From the NCBI RefSeq assembly GCF_900104795.1, contig NZ_FNTG01000002.1, forward strand, positions 3,286,001 through 3,350,000: 64,000 bases of DNA, read 5' to 3'. Positions 35,525 through 46,189 of the stretch are shown here, in pieces (within the stretch, counting starts at the first letter, position 1; every line of letters begins with the position of its first letter). The position numbers and the translations under genes are program-made. Origin of the DNA: Burkholderia sp. WP9. GTDB lineage: Bacteria > Pseudomonadota > Gammaproteobacteria > Burkholderiales > Burkholderiaceae. The notes under the pieces are model-generated. The model worked only from the letters and a program-made list of their open reading frames with translations. It made no database searches and was not told where the DNA came from.

Positions 35525-37055
35525 CGGTGTTACTCCGGGCCAGGCGTTCGAACATGTCGGCGGCCTGGTCGATCGTCAGTTGGCGCGCGACGCACTGGCC
35601 GAAACCGGGCCGTCCGTCGCGTCGATAAAGGTCGTAGAGGCCGGGCGCCGCCGCTAGCAGCGTATATGGCGCGCAATGCGCGGCGGCGCACGAGCGGGAA
35701 CAGCCGCTCAGATGCACGTCGACGCCGTCAGGCAGGCGGGCGGCGAGGCGCAGCGCGTCGGCCTTGGTGTCGGCGAGGCTCTTCGCACAGCCGCTCGATC
35801 CGGCGCAGGCAATCAGGCGCGTGATGGCTTGCGCGGGATCGGTGGCGAGGCCGAGCGTGGTCAAGCCGGATAGCACAGCGGGAACCGCGTGCGTTGCGAT
35901 GTCGGGCAGCAGCACGCTTTGCCAGGGTGTGAAACGCAGTGTGCCGTTACCGTGCTGCTGGGACAGCGCGGCGAGGGCGCGCAGGGTGCCGGCGTCGAGG
36001 CGTCCGAGCGTTGGCTGGCCGCCTACGTGCGAGGCTCCGGGCCCCCGTTGAGGGTGGACGCCGAGGCGCAGGCTCGCATCGGCGGGCGCGGCTCGACGCC
36101 AGTGGGCCAGCGACGCGTCTCGCGTCAGCGGAAAATGGACGTACCGTTGAGCGTGATGCAAGAGCGCGTCGGCGCAATGGCCGGCTAGCAGGTGACGCAT
36201 GCGCGTGGCGTCGGCGGGGGCGAGTTCGAGGAAGGTGAACAGCAGCGCGCGCACCAGAGCGGGGACCTGTGAAGGCAGAAGCGCCGCCAATGCAGCCGTG
36301 CTGTGCGCACCGGGTTGTGCAGCCGGGTCCGGCGAACCGGTATCGTCGTATTGCGTCGGCGAGCCCGCAGACGCGCTGGCGGGCGGACAACCCGCCAGCC
36401 CGAATATGAATCGCACGCCGTCCGGCTCCTGCGACGCCGCCAGCCAGACATCGTGCGGATGATCCACTTTCGCGAGCCGTTCACCGCCGTCCAGCAGCAG
36501 CGCGAATTTCGGCGACAGCGCCGCGAAACGCGTTTCGCTTTGCAGCATCGAAAGCAGATCGGCGCACAGCGGGCGCGTGTCGAACAGGGCTGACGGATCG
36601 CGTCCGGCAGCGGGGCTGATCATCACGTTGCGCACGTCGTCGGCGGCGATTGCCGCTGATGTGTCCGATGCCTTCGCCGCGGCGCTCGACGGCATGGGCC
36701 CGAGCCCGGCAGCCACGAGCGCCGCGATCAACGCGGCTTCCTCGCCCGGCTTCACCCCACGCACCTGCAGATTCGCCCGATTGGTCAGCTCGATTGCCCC
36801 GGCAGCGTGGCGTGCGCAGGCAGCCGCGATCGCGCGCGCCTGCGCCGCGCTCAACTCGCCGCCAGGCAGTTTGATGCGGCAAAGCCCGCCGTCGCGGGCG
36901 GCCACGATGCGCAGCAGCCCCGGACACGCCGAGGGCCGCGGCGTCGCAGCCGCGTTGGAGACAATGGTGGAAGGCGAAGCATGATTCAAGACGGACACCG
37001 GTTTAGCGTCGCGCGACGGCCCGAGCATGCCGTGAAGCGGGCATCGCTGCGGCAT
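35517..37055 (-). CDS. cobG: Precorrin-3B synthase (oxygen-dependent)
   Basis: About 512 residues, with two nitrite/sulfite-reductase ferredoxin-like halves (first near [20 protein letters not shown] and [12 protein letters not shown]; second near [20 protein letters not shown]). The [4Fe-4S] cysteines are CAGSSGC and the later GCSRSC pair. CobG uses O2 to hydroxylate C20 and form the lactone of precorrin-3B, marking an aerobic route. The frame stays open upstream to 37277 only because it crosses the riboswitch; ATG 37055 has a GGGCGGGG stretch before it and lies just outside the riboswitch. ATG 37028 and GTG 36998 are alternatives. It is first in the riboswitch-controlled operon. Confidence 0.88.
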   Translation of the reverse strand: MPQRCPLHGMLGPSRDAKPVSVLNHASPSTIVSNAAATPRPSACPGLLRIVAARDGGLCRIKLPGGELSAAQARAIAAACARHAAGAIELTNRANLQVRGVKPGEEAALIAALVAAGLGPMPSSAAAKASDTSAAIAADDVRNVMISPAAGRDPSALFDTRPLCADLLSMLQSETRFAALSPKFALLLDGGERLAKVDHPHDVWLAASQEPDGVRFIFGLAGCPPASASAGSPTQYDDTGSPDPAAQPGAHSTAALAALLPSQVPALVRALLFTFLELAPADATRMRHLLAGHCADALLHHAQRYVHFPLTRDASLAHWRRAAPADASLRLGVHPQRGPGASHVGGQPTLGRLDAGTLRALAALSQQHGNGTLRFTPWQSVLLPDIATHAVPAVLSGLTTLGLATDPAQAITRLIACAGSSGCAKSLADTKADALRLAARLPDGVDVHLSGCSRSCAAAHCAPYTLLAAAPGLYDLYRRDGRPGFGQCVARQLTIDQAADMFERLARSNTDA

Positions 37056-37091
37056 CGGTACACCCCGCCCGATGTTGGCTGGCACGAACAG

Positions 37092-37250
37092 TCTCGCCGG
37101 CAGGTCTCCTGGCTGGCAGGTCATGGTCCGCCGCTGCCTTCCCGGTAGAACCAGTGGCGTGGAGCGCAGGCGGACTCGCTGCATACAGTTGCGGGGGCAG
37201 CCACAGTGGCACTGTGTTCCCTCTTCGGCCCCGAAGGGCACCGGCGGCTG
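37092..37250 (-). promoter_or_regulatory. Cobalamin (AdoCbl) riboswitch upstream of cobG
   Basis: Read on the minus strand, the conserved elements occur in order: GGTGCCC, AGGGAACAC, the core GCTGCCCCCGCAACTGT, the AGCGAGTCC arm, GCCACTGG, CGGGAAGG and the terminal block AGCCAGGAGACCTGCC. These match the cobalamin riboswitch consensus almost perfectly. It would turn off the cobG-cobH-cobI-cobJ operon when adenosylcobalamin is abundant. The distance from its 3' end to the cobG ATG is about 37 nt, and no separate terminator is evident, so control of translation start is more likely than attenuation (inference). The opposite-strand cobL operon is not covered by it. Confidence 0.95.
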
Positions 37251-37344
37251 TATTATGCCTTTTTTCGAACAGCACAACGAGGCTGGGCGCTTTGATCGGC
37301 GCGGTACAGCGGACTATTTGAAGACACAGAATGAGGATGGGTGC

Positions 37345-38589
37345 ATGCCGGCGTGGCTGACGGTGGTGGGCATAGGCGACGACGGTTTCGCCGGTTTGGG
37401 AAGGCCCGCGCGGCGTGCTTTGCTGGAAGCGTCGGTGGTCTACGGCGGCGAACGTCATCTGGCGATGCTGCCCGCGCGGCTCGCCGCACGCCGTGCCGCC
37501 TGGCCGCGTCCGTTCGATCTCGCGCCTTTGCTCGCCGAGCGCGGCGGCGCAGTGTGCGTGCTGGCGAGCGGCGACCCGATGCTGTTCGGTGTGGGCGCGA
37601 CGCTCGCGCGACAGTTGCCGGCAGGAGAGTTGCGCGTGCTGCCCGCGCCGTCATCGTTGTCGCTGGCCGCTGCGCGGCTCGGCTGGCCCCTGCAGGACGT
37701 CGCGACGGTGTCGCTGGTGGGCCGACCGCTGGCGACGTTGAACGCGCATCTGCACGATGGCGCGCGCGTGTTCGTGCTGAGCGCGGACGGTCGCACGCCC
37801 GCCGCGCTCGCGGAGTTGCTCAACGCGCGCGGTTTCGGTGCGACCCGTATGAGCGTGCTGGAACACCTGGGCGGCGAGTTGGAGCGGCGCATCAACGGCC
37901 GTGCGGATCAATGGCCGGCGGGCGAGGTGGCCGCGCTGAATCTGATCGCACTCGACTGCCGTGCCACCGAGGGCGCGCCGCGTTTGCCGCTGACCTGCGG
38001 TTTGCCCGACGACGCCTTTCGCCACGACGGCCAGTTGACCAAGCGCGATGTGCGCGCGATCACGCTCGCGCGTCTCGCGCCGGCGCCCGGCGAATTGCTG
38101 TGGGACGTGGGCGCGGGCAGCGGCTCGATCGGCATTGAATGGATGCGCGCGCATCCGACGTGCCGGGCGATCGCAATTGAAGGGCATGCGGAGCGTCAGC
38201 GCTTCATCGAACATAATCGCGATGCGTTGGGCGTGCCGACTTTGCAACTCGTCGCGGGCCGCGCGCCTGCCGCGTTGCAAGGGCTGCCGGCGCCGGATGC
38301 GGTGTTCATCGGCGGCGGTGCAACGGTGCCGGGTGTGCTCGAAGCGTGCTGGGCCGGTCTGCGTGAGGGCGGCCGGCTGGTCGCCAACGCGGTCACGTTG
38401 CAAGGCGAAGCGGCGCTGGCGGCATGGCGCGAGCGGCACGGCGGCACGTTGACGCGGATCGCGCTCGCGGACGCGCAACCGCTCGGCGGGTTCGATACGT
38501 GGCGGCAGGCGCTGCCAATCACGCTGCTGGATGTGACCAAGCCGGCCGGAGGTGCTGTGAGGAACCCCGACTCACCCCAAGAACCCTGA
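37345..38589 (+). CDS. cobL: Precorrin-6Y C5,15-methyltransferase (decarboxylating)
   Basis: A 414-residue two-domain CobL: the CbiE-like N-terminal methyltransferase ([40 protein letters not shown]) and the CbiT-like C-terminal domain ([56 protein letters not shown]). It methylates C5 and C15 and removes the ring C acetate carboxyl. ATG 37345 is used; the longer open frame to its left crosses the antisense of the riboswitch. It leads a rightward operon divergent from cobG and shares one base with cbiD (TGATG). Confidence 0.92.
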   Translation: MPAWLTVVGIGDDGFAGLGRPARRALLEASVVYGGERHLAMLPARLAARRAAWPRPFDLAPLLAERGGAVCVLASGDPMLFGVGATLARQLPAGELRVLPAPSSLSLAAARLGWPLQDVATVSLVGRPLATLNAHLHDGARVFVLSADGRTPAALAELLNARGFGATRMSVLEHLGGELERRINGRADQWPAGEVAALNLIALDCRATEGAPRLPLTCGLPDDAFRHDGQLTKRDVRAITLARLAPAPGELLWDVGAGSGSIGIEWMRAHPTCRAIAIEGHAERQRFIEHNRDALGVPTLQLVAGRAPAALQGLPAPDAVFIGGGATVPGVLEACWAGLREGGRLVANAVTLQGEAALAAWRERHGGTLTRIALADAQPLGGFDTWRQALPITLLDVTKPAGGAVRNPDSPQEP

Positions 38590-39686
38590 TGCGCGAAGAA
38601 ACGCCCGAACAACCCGCGCCGCTGCGTAGCGGCTACACGACCGGCAGTTGCGCCACCGCGACGTCGCTGGCGGCGGCGCGTCTGCTGCTCGCGGGCGTGG
38701 CCAGCGACGTCGCGGAGATCGTATTGCCCAAGGGCCAGCATGTGCCGATGCCGCTGGTGTTCTGCCGCCTGATCGACGATGGCGCCGGCGGCGCCGAAGC
38801 CGGCACCATCAAGGACGCCGGCGACGATCCCGACGTGACGCATGGTGCGCTCGTATTCGCGCGCGTGCGCCTCGTCGCCACGCCGGGCGTGACGTTTCGC
38901 GCGGGGCCGGGCGTCGGCACGGTGACGCGTGCGGGACTGACGCTGCAGGTCGGCGAACCGGCGATCAACCCTGTGCCACGCAGAATGATGACCGAGCATC
39001 TGGCCGAACTCGCGGCGGAGCATGCCTATGGCGGCGGCTTCGAAGTGACGATCGGCGTGGAAGGCGGCGAAGCGCTCGCGCTGAAAACGATGAACCCGCG
39101 TCTCGGCATTCTCGGCGGTCTGTCGATCCTCGGCACCACCGGCATCGTGCGGCCGTTTTCGTGCTCGGCGTATATTGCGTCGATTCATCAGGGCATCGAT
39201 GTCGCGCGCGCCAACGGCTACACGCATCTTGCCGCCTGCACCGGCAACGCCAGCGAGGACGCGATGCGCGCGCACTACGGTCTGCCGGATATCGCGCTGA
39301 TCGAAATGGGCGACTTCGTCGGTGCGGTGCTCAAGCATATGAAGCGCGCGCCGGTCGAGCGTCTGAGCGTGTGCGGCGGCTTCGGCAAACTCAGCAAGCT
39401 GGCGGCGGGGCATCTCGATCTGCATAGCCGTCATTCGAGCATCGATCTTGAACGGCTCGCGCAGTGGGCGGCCGCACACGGCGCCGACGCCGCGCTTCAG
39501 GCGGCGATTCGCGCGGCCAATACGAGCCAGCAGGCGGTTGCATTGGCGCGTGAGCAGCAGGTGCCGCTCGGCGATATCGTCTGCCGGCATGCGCTGGCCG
39601 TGGCGCGCGATATCGTGCCGCCGCAGGTCCACGTGGAAATGTTCGCGATCGACCGCCAGGGCAACCTGATCGGAGCCGCGCAATGA
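38589..39686 (+). CDS. cbiD: Cobalt-precorrin-5B C1-methyltransferase
   Basis: A 365-residue CbiD: the N-terminal [20 protein letters not shown] motif is diagnostic, followed by INPVPRRMM and the [19 protein letters not shown] segment. CbiD methylates C1 in the cobalt-first (anaerobic) route and takes the place of CobF, which is missing here. The presence of CbiD and a CbiG domain beside CobG is a mixed set; I recall a similar gene set and order in Pseudomonas. Its start overlaps the cobL stop, and its end overlaps cobK (ATGA). Confidence 0.93.
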   Translation: MREETPEQPAPLRSGYTTGSCATATSLAAARLLLAGVASDVAEIVLPKGQHVPMPLVFCRLIDDGAGGAEAGTIKDAGDDPDVTHGALVFARVRLVATPGVTFRAGPGVGTVTRAGLTLQVGEPAINPVPRRMMTEHLAELAAEHAYGGGFEVTIGVEGGEALALKTMNPRLGILGGLSILGTTGIVRPFSCSAYIASIHQGIDVARANGYTHLAACTGNASEDAMRAHYGLPDIALIEMGDFVGAVLKHMKRAPVERLSVCGGFGKLSKLAAGHLDLHSRHSSIDLERLAQWAAAHGADAALQAAIRAANTSQQAVALAREQQVPLGDIVCRHALAVARDIVPPQVHVEMFAIDRQGNLIGAAQ

Positions 39687-40408
39687 AGCGGATCCTGCTG
39701 CTCGGCGGCACCGGCGACGCGTTGCGGATCGCTCGCGAACTCAACGATCCCGTCCACGTGTACAGTCTCGCCGGCCTTGGCAAGGTGCCGGGCGATCTCT
39801 CGTGCTCGGTGCGCGTGGGCGGTTTCGGCGGCAGCGAGGGCCTGGCGCGTTACATCGAAAGTGAAGGCATCGGCCTCGTGATCGACGCGACGCATCCGTA
39901 TGCCGCGCAAATCAGCGCGAATGCGGCACAGGCGAGCCGCGTCGCGCGTGTGCCGTATTGGGCGCTGCGCCGTCCGGCCTGGCAGCCGCAAGCCGGCGAC
40001 GATTGGCGCATGGTCGGTGACTGGGCCGCGCTCGCGGATGCGCTTGCGCCGTTCAGGAAGCCGCTCTTCACGCTCGGCCGCGAACCGCTTGCGCATCTCG
40101 ATGAGATTCCCCCGCATCAGTTCTGGACCGTGCGTTGTCTCGATTCGCACGAGGACACGGCGCGTGCGCGCATTATCGCGGCGCGCGGCCCATTCACGCT
40201 CGAAGGCGAACGCGCGCTGTTCGCCCTGCAAGCCTTCGACGTGGTGGTGAGTAAAAACAGCGGCGGCAATGCGACCGAGGCAAAACTCGAAGTCGCGCGT
40301 GAGCGGGGTCTTCCGGTCGTGATGTTGCGCCGTCCCGAGTTGCCGGCGGCGGATCGGGAGTTCGAGCGCATAGCCGACCTGCTCGAAGCGCTGCAAGCGG
40401 CGCATTGA
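39683..40408 (+). CDS. cobK: Precorrin-6A (cobalt-precorrin-6A) reductase
   Basis: A 241-residue CobK/CbiJ reductase with an N-terminal nucleotide-binding start [19 protein letters not shown], the [20 protein letters not shown] motif and the C-terminal [20 protein letters not shown] motif, all family hallmarks. It reduces the macrocycle C18-C19 double bond using NADPH. It is translationally coupled to cbiD by the ATGA overlap and followed 58 bp later by cobM. Confidence 0.93.
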   Translation: MKRILLLGGTGDALRIARELNDPVHVYSLAGLGKVPGDLSCSVRVGGFGGSEGLARYIESEGIGLVIDATHPYAAQISANAAQASRVARVPYWALRRPAWQPQAGDDWRMVGDWAALADALAPFRKPLFTLGREPLAHLDEIPPHQFWTVRCLDSHEDTARARIIAARGPFTLEGERALFALQAFDVVVSKNSGGNATEAKLEVARERGLPVVMLRRPELPAADREFERIADLLEALQAAH

Positions 40409-40466
40409 GCTTCCGCCTGAATCGCGCATGCCTGCCATGCCGCGCTAACGAATCATGGAGTAGTGA

Positions 40467-41192
40467 ATGACGGTGTTTTTTATCGGCGCGGGTCCGGGCG
40501 ACCCGGAACTGATTACGGTGAAAGGGCAGCGGCTCGTGCGCAGTTGCCCGGTGATCCTGTACGCGGGTTCCCTCGTGCCGGCCGCGGTGCTCGAAGGTCA
40601 CGCGGCCGCTCAGGTCGTCAACACCGCCGAACTCGATCTCGATCAGATCGTCGCGCTGCTCGCGGCGGCGCACGCCAAAGGCCAGGACGTGGCGCGCGTG
40701 CATTCGGGCGATCCGTCTTTGTACGGCGCGATCGGCGAACAGATTCGCCGCCTGCGCGAGTTGCATATCCCCTATGAGATCGTGCCGGGCGTGACCGCCA
40801 CGGCCGCCTGCGCGGCGGCGCTGGGCTGCGAACTCACGCTGCCCGATGTTTCGCAGACGCTGATTCTCACGCGCTTCGCGAACAAAACCACCATGCCGGA
40901 AGGCGAACAGCTCGCCGACCTTTCGCGGCACCGCGCGACGATGGCGATTCATCTCGGCGTGCGGCATCTTGCGCGCATCGTCGATGAATTGCGGCCGCAT
41001 TACGGCGGCGCGTGTCCGGTCGCGGTGATCTATCGCGCGAGCTGGCCGGACGAGGAGAAGATCACCGGCACGCTCGACGATATCGTCGGCAAAGTGCAGT
41101 CGAGTTCCATCGAGCGGACCGCGCTGATTCTGGTCGGCCAGGTGCTCGCCGCCGAAGGCTTCGCGGACTCGACGCTGTACGCGAAAGACTGA
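40467..41192 (+). CDS. cobM: Precorrin-4 C11-methyltransferase
   Basis: A 241-residue SAM-dependent methyltransferase: [20 protein letters not shown], the [20 protein letters not shown] motif and [20 protein letters not shown] identify CobM/CbiF. It methylates C11 of precorrin-4. It is the last gene of the rightward cob arm. An inverted repeat lies in the 84-bp spacer before the convergent metE gene. Confidence 0.94.
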   Translation: MTVFFIGAGPGDPELITVKGQRLVRSCPVILYAGSLVPAAVLEGHAAAQVVNTAELDLDQIVALLAAAHAKGQDVARVHSGDPSLYGAIGEQIRRLRELHIPYEIVPGVTATAACAAALGCELTLPDVSQTLILTRFANKTTMPEGEQLADLSRHRATMAIHLGVRHLARIVDELRPHYGGACPVAVIYRASWPDEEKITGTLDDIVGKVQSSSIERTALILVGQVLAAEGFADSTLYAKD

Positions 41193-41211
41193 ACCGGCAA
41201 ACGTGGAAGCA

Positions 41212-41246
41212 CCCATTCGCGCGGCACGATACCGCGCGCGAATGGG
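41212..41246. terminator. Probable bidirectional transcript end between cobM and metE
   Basis: A perfect 12-bp inverted repeat (41212-41223 with 41235-41246) lies in the short convergent spacer, with an outer TGAACC/GGTTCA pair around it. There is no T-run, so it may work only as an mRNA-stabilising hairpin or a rho-assisted end. Confidence 0.6.
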
Positions 41247-41276
41247 CGTTCGACGCTGGTTCAACGACCGATCACA

Positions 41277-43571
41277 TCACTCAGGCAATTCTTCCGGCTG
41301 CTTCGCCGCGAGCTTCGCGCGCAACGCCCTGGCGGCCCGCACCATGTTCGCGAGCGCGGCTTCCGTTTCCGGCCAGCCGCGCGTCTTCAACCCGCAATCG
41401 GGATTGACCCACAGGCGCTCGGCCGGAATCACTTCGCATGCACGTTCCAGCAGACGTTGCATCGCGTCCGCACCCGGCACGCGCGGCGAGTGGATGTCGT
41501 AGACACCCGGGCCGATTTCGTTCGGATACGCGAAGGCGCCGAAGCCGTCGAGCAGTTCCATCGCCGAGCGCGAGGTCTCGATGGTGATCACGTCGGCGTC
41601 CATTGCGGCGATCGAGGGCAGAATGTCGTTGAACTCCGAATAGCACATGTGCGTATGAATCTGCGTCTGATCGGCGACGCCCGCCGCCGAAATGCGGAAC
41701 ACACGCGTGGCCCAGTCCAGATAAGCGGCCCAGTCGGCACGACGCAGCGGCAAGCCTTCGCGAAAAGCCGGTTCGTCGATCTGGATGATGCGAATGCCGG
41801 CCTTTTCCAGATCCACGACCTCGTCGCGGATCGCGAGCGCGAGTTGCAGCGCGGTGGTCGAGCGTGGCTGGTCGTCGCGCACGAACGACCATTGCAGCAT
41901 CGTCACGGGGCCGGTCAGCATGCCTTTCATCAGACGCTGCGTGAGTGATTGCGCGTAACGCGTGGTCTCGACCGTCATCGGTTCGGGACGGTAGACGTCG
42001 CCGTAGATGATCGGCGGCTTTACGCAGCGAGAGCCGTAGCTCTGCACCCAGCCGTTTTCCGTGAACGCATACCCCCACAACTGTTCGCCGAAATATTCGA
42101 CCATGTCGTTGCGCTCGGCTTCGCCGTGCACCAGCACGTCGAGGCCCAGTTCTTCCTGTTTGCGCACGGCGATCTCGATCTCGGCGCGCATGCGCTGCAG
42201 ATAGTCGAGCGCGCGCAGTTCGCCGCGTTTGTAGGCGGCACGGGCCTGGCGGATCGTCGGCGTTTGCGGGAACGAGCCGATCGTGGTGGTCGGCAGGAGC
42301 GGCAGGCCGAGCGCTTCGCGCTGCACGCGGTTGCGTTTGGCAAACGGGCTTTGCCGTTGCGCCATCGCGCTGCTCACCGCGGCCACGCGTTTTTGCACGA
42401 GTGCGTTGACCACCGCGCTGGAGTGGCGGCGTGCTTCGAGCGCGCGGTCGGCGGCGGCGAGCGTGGCTTCGGCCGCGGCGGGATCGCGTAAGGCGAGGGC
42501 GAGCGTGGCGACTTCAGCGAGTTTTTCGGTGGCGAAGGCGAGCCACGATTTCAGATCGGCGTCGAGTTTTTTCTCTGCGTCGAGCGAAACCGGCACATGC
42601 AGCAGCGAGCACGATGGCGCGATCCACAAGCGTTCGCCGAATTCCGCATGCAGGCTTTGCAACGATTCGACGATCTCGCCGAGATCCGCGCGCCAGATAT
42701 TGCGGCCGTCGATCACGCCGGCCGACAGCACCGCATGCGCGGGCAATGCCGCACGCCACGCGTCGAGCTGTTGCGGGGCGCGCACCAGGTCCAGATGCAC
42801 GCCGCCAATAGGCAGCGCGGCCACCCGCGGCGCGTGTTCCGCAGCGCTTTCGAAGTACGTGGCGAGCAGCAGCTTCACGCCCGACGTGCCGAGCACGTCA
42901 TATGCGGCGGAAAACGCGTCGAGCCATGGCGCCGGCAGATCGACGCACAGCGCCGGCTCGTCGATCTGCACCCACTCGATGCCGCGCTGCTTGAGCTTGT
43001 CCAGCAGGCGGCTGTAGCGGATCACGAGCTTCGGCAGCAACGACAAACGGTCGAAGCCGGCGACATGGCTCTTGGACAGCCACAGGTAAGTGATCGGCCC
43101 GATCAGCACCGGCTTGACCGGCAGATTGTGCGCGAGCGCTTCGTCGATCTCCTCGAACAGCCATTCGACGCCGCCGTCGAAGCGCGTCTGCGGCCCGAGT
43201 TCGGGCACGAGGTAGTGGTAGTTCGTATCGAACCATTTGGTCATTTCCATTGCCGGTTGCGCGGCGTTGCCACGCGCCAGCTCGTAGTACTGGGCGAGCG
43301 ACAGCGCCTTCGGCTCGAAGCCGAAGCGCTGCGGCAATGCGCCGAGCAACGCGCTCATGGTGAGCATCTGGTCGTAGTAGGCAAAATCGCCGACGGTGAC
43401 GAAATCGAGTCCGGCGTCCCGCTGCAATTGCCAATGACGGGCGCGCAATTCGCGCGCGACGCCGCGCAGATGCTGGTCGTCGGATTCGCCGCGCCAGAAC
43501 GATTCCTGCGCGAATTTCAGTTCGCGTTGTGCGCCGATGCGAGGAAAACCGGGAATGTGCGTGCGGGCCAT
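41277..43571 (-). CDS. metE: Cobalamin-independent methionine synthase
   Basis: A 764-residue MetE of normal length. The N-terminus [20 protein letters not shown] and the C-terminal zinc ligands are visible: His and Cys in HTHMCYSEF and Cys in [13 protein letters not shown]. It transfers a methyl group from 5-methyltetrahydrofolate polyglutamate to homocysteine without B12. It is divergent from metR with 135 bp between, the usual regulatory arrangement. It lies directly beside the B12 synthesis locus, convergent with cobM, but no cobalamin riboswitch was found upstream of it. Confidence 0.96.
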   Translation of the reverse strand: MARTHIPGFPRIGAQRELKFAQESFWRGESDDQHLRGVARELRARHWQLQRDAGLDFVTVGDFAYYDQMLTMSALLGALPQRFGFEPKALSLAQYYELARGNAAQPAMEMTKWFDTNYHYLVPELGPQTRFDGGVEWLFEEIDEALAHNLPVKPVLIGPITYLWLSKSHVAGFDRLSLLPKLVIRYSRLLDKLKQRGIEWVQIDEPALCVDLPAPWLDAFSAAYDVLGTSGVKLLLATYFESAAEHAPRVAALPIGGVHLDLVRAPQQLDAWRAALPAHAVLSAGVIDGRNIWRADLGEIVESLQSLHAEFGERLWIAPSCSLLHVPVSLDAEKKLDADLKSWLAFATEKLAEVATLALALRDPAAAEATLAAADRALEARRHSSAVVNALVQKRVAAVSSAMAQRQSPFAKRNRVQREALGLPLLPTTTIGSFPQTPTIRQARAAYKRGELRALDYLQRMRAEIEIAVRKQEELGLDVLVHGEAERNDMVEYFGEQLWGYAFTENGWVQSYGSRCVKPPIIYGDVYRPEPMTVETTRYAQSLTQRLMKGMLTGPVTMLQWSFVRDDQPRSTTALQLALAIRDEVVDLEKAGIRIIQIDEPAFREGLPLRRADWAAYLDWATRVFRISAAGVADQTQIHTHMCYSEFNDILPSIAAMDADVITIETSRSAMELLDGFGAFAYPNEIGPGVYDIHSPRVPGADAMQRLLERACEVIPAERLWVNPDCGLKTRGWPETEAALANMVRAARALRAKLAAKQPEELPE

Positions 43572-43593
43572 GTGAAGTCCTGTTGTGCGTTGT

Positions 43594-43672
43594 ATGAATT
43601 GGCGTCCAGTGTGAAAGTCGCGCTATGATTCATCAAGCGACATGTTTTCACCAATGTATGAGCCAAATTCAT
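43594..43672. promoter_or_regulatory. metE-metR divergent control region with nested inverted repeats
   Basis: An outer pair, ATGAATTGG (43594-43602) and CCAAATTCAT (43663-43672), encloses an inner pair, GTGAAA (43611-43616) and TTTTCAC (43645-43651). MetR sites in enteric bacteria follow TGAA-N5-TTCA; the half-sites here fit (TGAA / TTCA) but the spacing does not, so these are candidate MetR sites rather than certain ones. Confidence 0.5.
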
Positions 43673-43706
43673 ATCCACACTGATTCGTTCTACGCGGAGC
43701 CATTCC

Positions 43707-44639
43707 ATGCTTGAGCTTCGCCACTTGCGTTCGCTGATCGCCATTGCCGATTCGGGCAAGCTGGTGGCGGCCGCCGAGCGTGTCCATCTGAGCCAGTCCG
43801 CGCTGTCTCATCAGATTCGCGATATCGAGGCGCATTACGAGGTGTCGCTGTTCGAGCGCACCAGGCAGGGTCTGCGTTTTACCGCCGCCGGCGAGCGGCT
43901 GCTGGCGCTTGGCCGCGAGACCATCGCGGCGGTGAGCGCGGCGGAACGCGATCTCGTGCGCCTGAAGGGCGACACGCGCGGCGAGTTGCGCATCGTGCTG
44001 GAATGCCACACCTGCTTCGACTGGCTGATGCCGGTGATGGACGAATTCCGCCGGCGTTGGCCGGAAGTCGAAGTGGATCTCGTCGCCGGTTTTCATGCGG
44101 ACCCGCTGCGTCTGCTGAGCGACGGCAAAGCCGACGTGGTGATCGGCTCGAAACCGGCCACGCGGCGCAGCCTGCATATCGCGCCGCTGTTCCGCTTCGA
44201 GATTCTGGTGGTGATGGCCAACGAGCACCGGCTACGCAACAAGCGTCGCGTGGTGGCGGACGACCTGCGCGACGAAACGCTGATTACCTATCCGGTGCCC
44301 GAGGCGCGCATCGACCTGATCCGTGAAGTGCTGGAGCCGGCCGGCATCAAACTCGAACGGCGCACGGCGGAACTGACTATCGCCGTCATGCAACTGGTGG
44401 CGAGCCGCCGCGGCATCGCGGCGCTGCCGAACTGGGGCGTGAAAAACTACGTCGACCACGATTACGTGCTGGCCAAACGGGTCGGCGCGCAGGGGCTGTG
44501 GAGCGAGTTGTACGCGGTGGCCGCGAAAGGCTTCGCGAACCGGCCTTATTTCGATGATTTCGTCAGAATCGTGCGCGATACCTGCGCGGCGCAACTCGAT
44601 GGTATCGAGTTGCTGACGGTGGAGGGGCAGGCGGGCTGA
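43707..44639 (+). CDS. metR: LysR-family regulator MetR
   Basis: A 310-residue LysR protein starting MLELRHLRSLIAIADSGKLV, with the recognition region AAERVHLSQSALSHQIRDIE. The effector domain GELRIVLECHTCFDWLMPVM is characteristic of MetR, which senses homocysteine and activates metE. Its divergent position to metE supports this strongly. Confidence 0.92.
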   Translation: MLELRHLRSLIAIADSGKLVAAAERVHLSQSALSHQIRDIEAHYEVSLFERTRQGLRFTAAGERLLALGRETIAAVSAAERDLVRLKGDTRGELRIVLECHTCFDWLMPVMDEFRRRWPEVEVDLVAGFHADPLRLLSDGKADVVIGSKPATRRSLHIAPLFRFEILVVMANEHRLRNKRRVVADDLRDETLITYPVPEARIDLIREVLEPAGIKLERRTAELTIAVMQLVASRRGIAALPNWGVKNYVDHDYVLAKRVGAQGLWSELYAVAAKGFANRPYFDDFVRIVRDTCAAQLDGIELLTVEGQAG

Positions 44640-44695
44640 TAGGTGCCGCCGTGTCCAGCGGAGCGTCATGAACCCGATCCAAACGGAAATGCATG

Positions 44696-46189
44696 TCAGT
44701 CCTCCAGCGGCGAGAACGCCTCGAGCGGCACCTTCTTTTCCGTCCCGATGCTGATGGCGGGCACGAATGCGAGCAGCACGACCACGAAGATCCCGATCAC
44801 GAAGATCGAGAGAAAGGTCAGGTGCAGCGACTGATGCAGCACCATGCGGATCATCTCGCTGTTGCCGAGACTGGCGGCCTGATTTTGCAGCAGCGCTTTC
44901 AACTGATCCGACGTGACCACGGCGACACCTTTCGCGTGGCTCAATCCGAAGTTGAGCACCGCGCCGAACAGCGTCGCGCCCAACGTACTGCCGAGATTGC
45001 GCGAGAACAGATTCGACGCAGTGGCGCTGCCGCGTTCTTCCATTCTGACGATCTCCTGAATCAGCACCAGCGAACTGACGCTCGAGGTGCCCATGCCGAA
45101 GCCCATGATGAGCGAGGCGAACGCGGCGACGAGCGGCGAGCCGCCGGGCGACAGAAACAGCAGCAATACCGCCCCGAGCGGAATGGACGCGCTGCCGCCG
45201 ATCAGAATGCGCCGCAAGCCGAGGCGCTGAAACGACTTTGCCGCGAACGTGGCGCCGGCGGGCCAACCCACCATCATCATCGTCAGCGCGAGGCCGGCGA
45301 TCACCGGCGAGCGATGCAGCACGCCCTGCACGTACATCGGCAAAAACGTGGTGGCGCCCATCAGGATCATGCCGGACAGCAAGGTTGCGCCGTTGCAGGC
45401 GGCAATCGGCCGGCGGCTCCACAGCGCGAAGGAGATCATCGGCTCGGCCGCGCGGCGTTCCTGCCACACGAACAGCAGCACGCACAGCACGAAGACGCCG
45501 CCCGCCAGCGCGGCGCGCGGCACCATGTCGTCGCCGGCGTAGGTCAGCGCCATCATGAGCGCGGCGATCGCCGCCATGAACAGCGCCGCGCCGCCGAAGT
45601 CGATCGACGGGCGCGCATGCCGTTCCGATTCGCGCAGGAACGCGATGAAGCCCGCCGCGGAGGCGAGGCCGATCGGCACGTTCATCCAGAAGATCCATGC
45701 CCACGACATGTTGTGAATGATGAAGCCGCCCACCATCGGACCCACCACCGCCGAAATGGCCCAGACGCTCGCGAGGTAGCCCTGCACCTTGCCGCGTTCG
45801 CGCGCGGGATAGAGGTCGGCGACGATGGTCAGCGTGACCGGCTGAATCGCCCCGGCGCCGACGCCCTGAATCAGGCGGAACGCGATCATGGCCGGCATCG
45901 ACCATGCGAAGCCGGCCAGCACCGAACCGATCAGAAAGATCGCGATGCCGGCCAGTACGACCGGCTTGCGGCCGTACAGATCGGCGAGTTTGCCGAACAC
46001 CACGGTCATCGCGGTCTGCGTGAGCAGGAACGACGAGAAGACCCAGCTATACAGATGCAGATCGCCGAGTTGCGCGACGATCTGCGGCATGGCGGTGGAA
46101 ACGATGGTGGCTTCGATGGCGACCATCGCCATGGACGCCATGACGGCGGCAATGACGAGTGCACGCGACGATTGAGGGTTGCGGGACAT
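44696..46189 (-). CDS. DHA2-family (EmrB/QacA-type) multidrug MFS exporter
   Basis: A 497-residue integral membrane protein with about 14 membrane helices. Motif A is GKLADLYGRKPVVLAGIAIF, motif C-like ASVWAISAVVGPMVGGFIIH, and the helix-1 motif MAMVAIEATIVSTAMPQIVA carries the membrane-embedded acidic residue typical of DHA2 exporters. It would export drugs by proton antiport. No adaptor protein (EmrA) is adjacent, so it acts alone or with a distant partner. No TetR-type gene is adjacent. Confidence 0.92.
   Translation of the reverse strand: MSRNPQSSRALVIAAVMASMAMVAIEATIVSTAMPQIVAQLGDLHLYSWVFSSFLLTQTAMTVVFGKLADLYGRKPVVLAGIAIFLIGSVLAGFAWSMPAMIAFRLIQGVGAGAIQPVTLTIVADLYPARERGKVQGYLASVWAISAVVGPMVGGFIIHNMSWAWIFWMNVPIGLASAAGFIAFLRESERHARPSIDFGGAALFMAAIAALMMALTYAGDDMVPRAALAGGVFVLCVLLFVWQERRAAEPMISFALWSRRPIAACNGATLLSGMILMGATTFLPMYVQGVLHRSPVIAGLALTMMMVGWPAGATFAAKSFQRLGLRRILIGGSASIPLGAVLLLFLSPGGSPLVAAFASLIMGFGMGTSSVSSLVLIQEIVRMEERGSATASNLFSRNLGSTLGATLFGAVLNFGLSHAKGVAVVTSDQLKALLQNQAASLGNSEMIRMVLHQSLHLTFLSIFVIGIFVVVLLAFVPAISIGTEKKVPLEAFSPLED

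Noticed and set aside
43572..43706. Possible cobalamin or SAM riboswitch upstream of metE
   Set aside because: None of the conserved aptamer blocks is present; only inverted repeats that suit protein binding were found.
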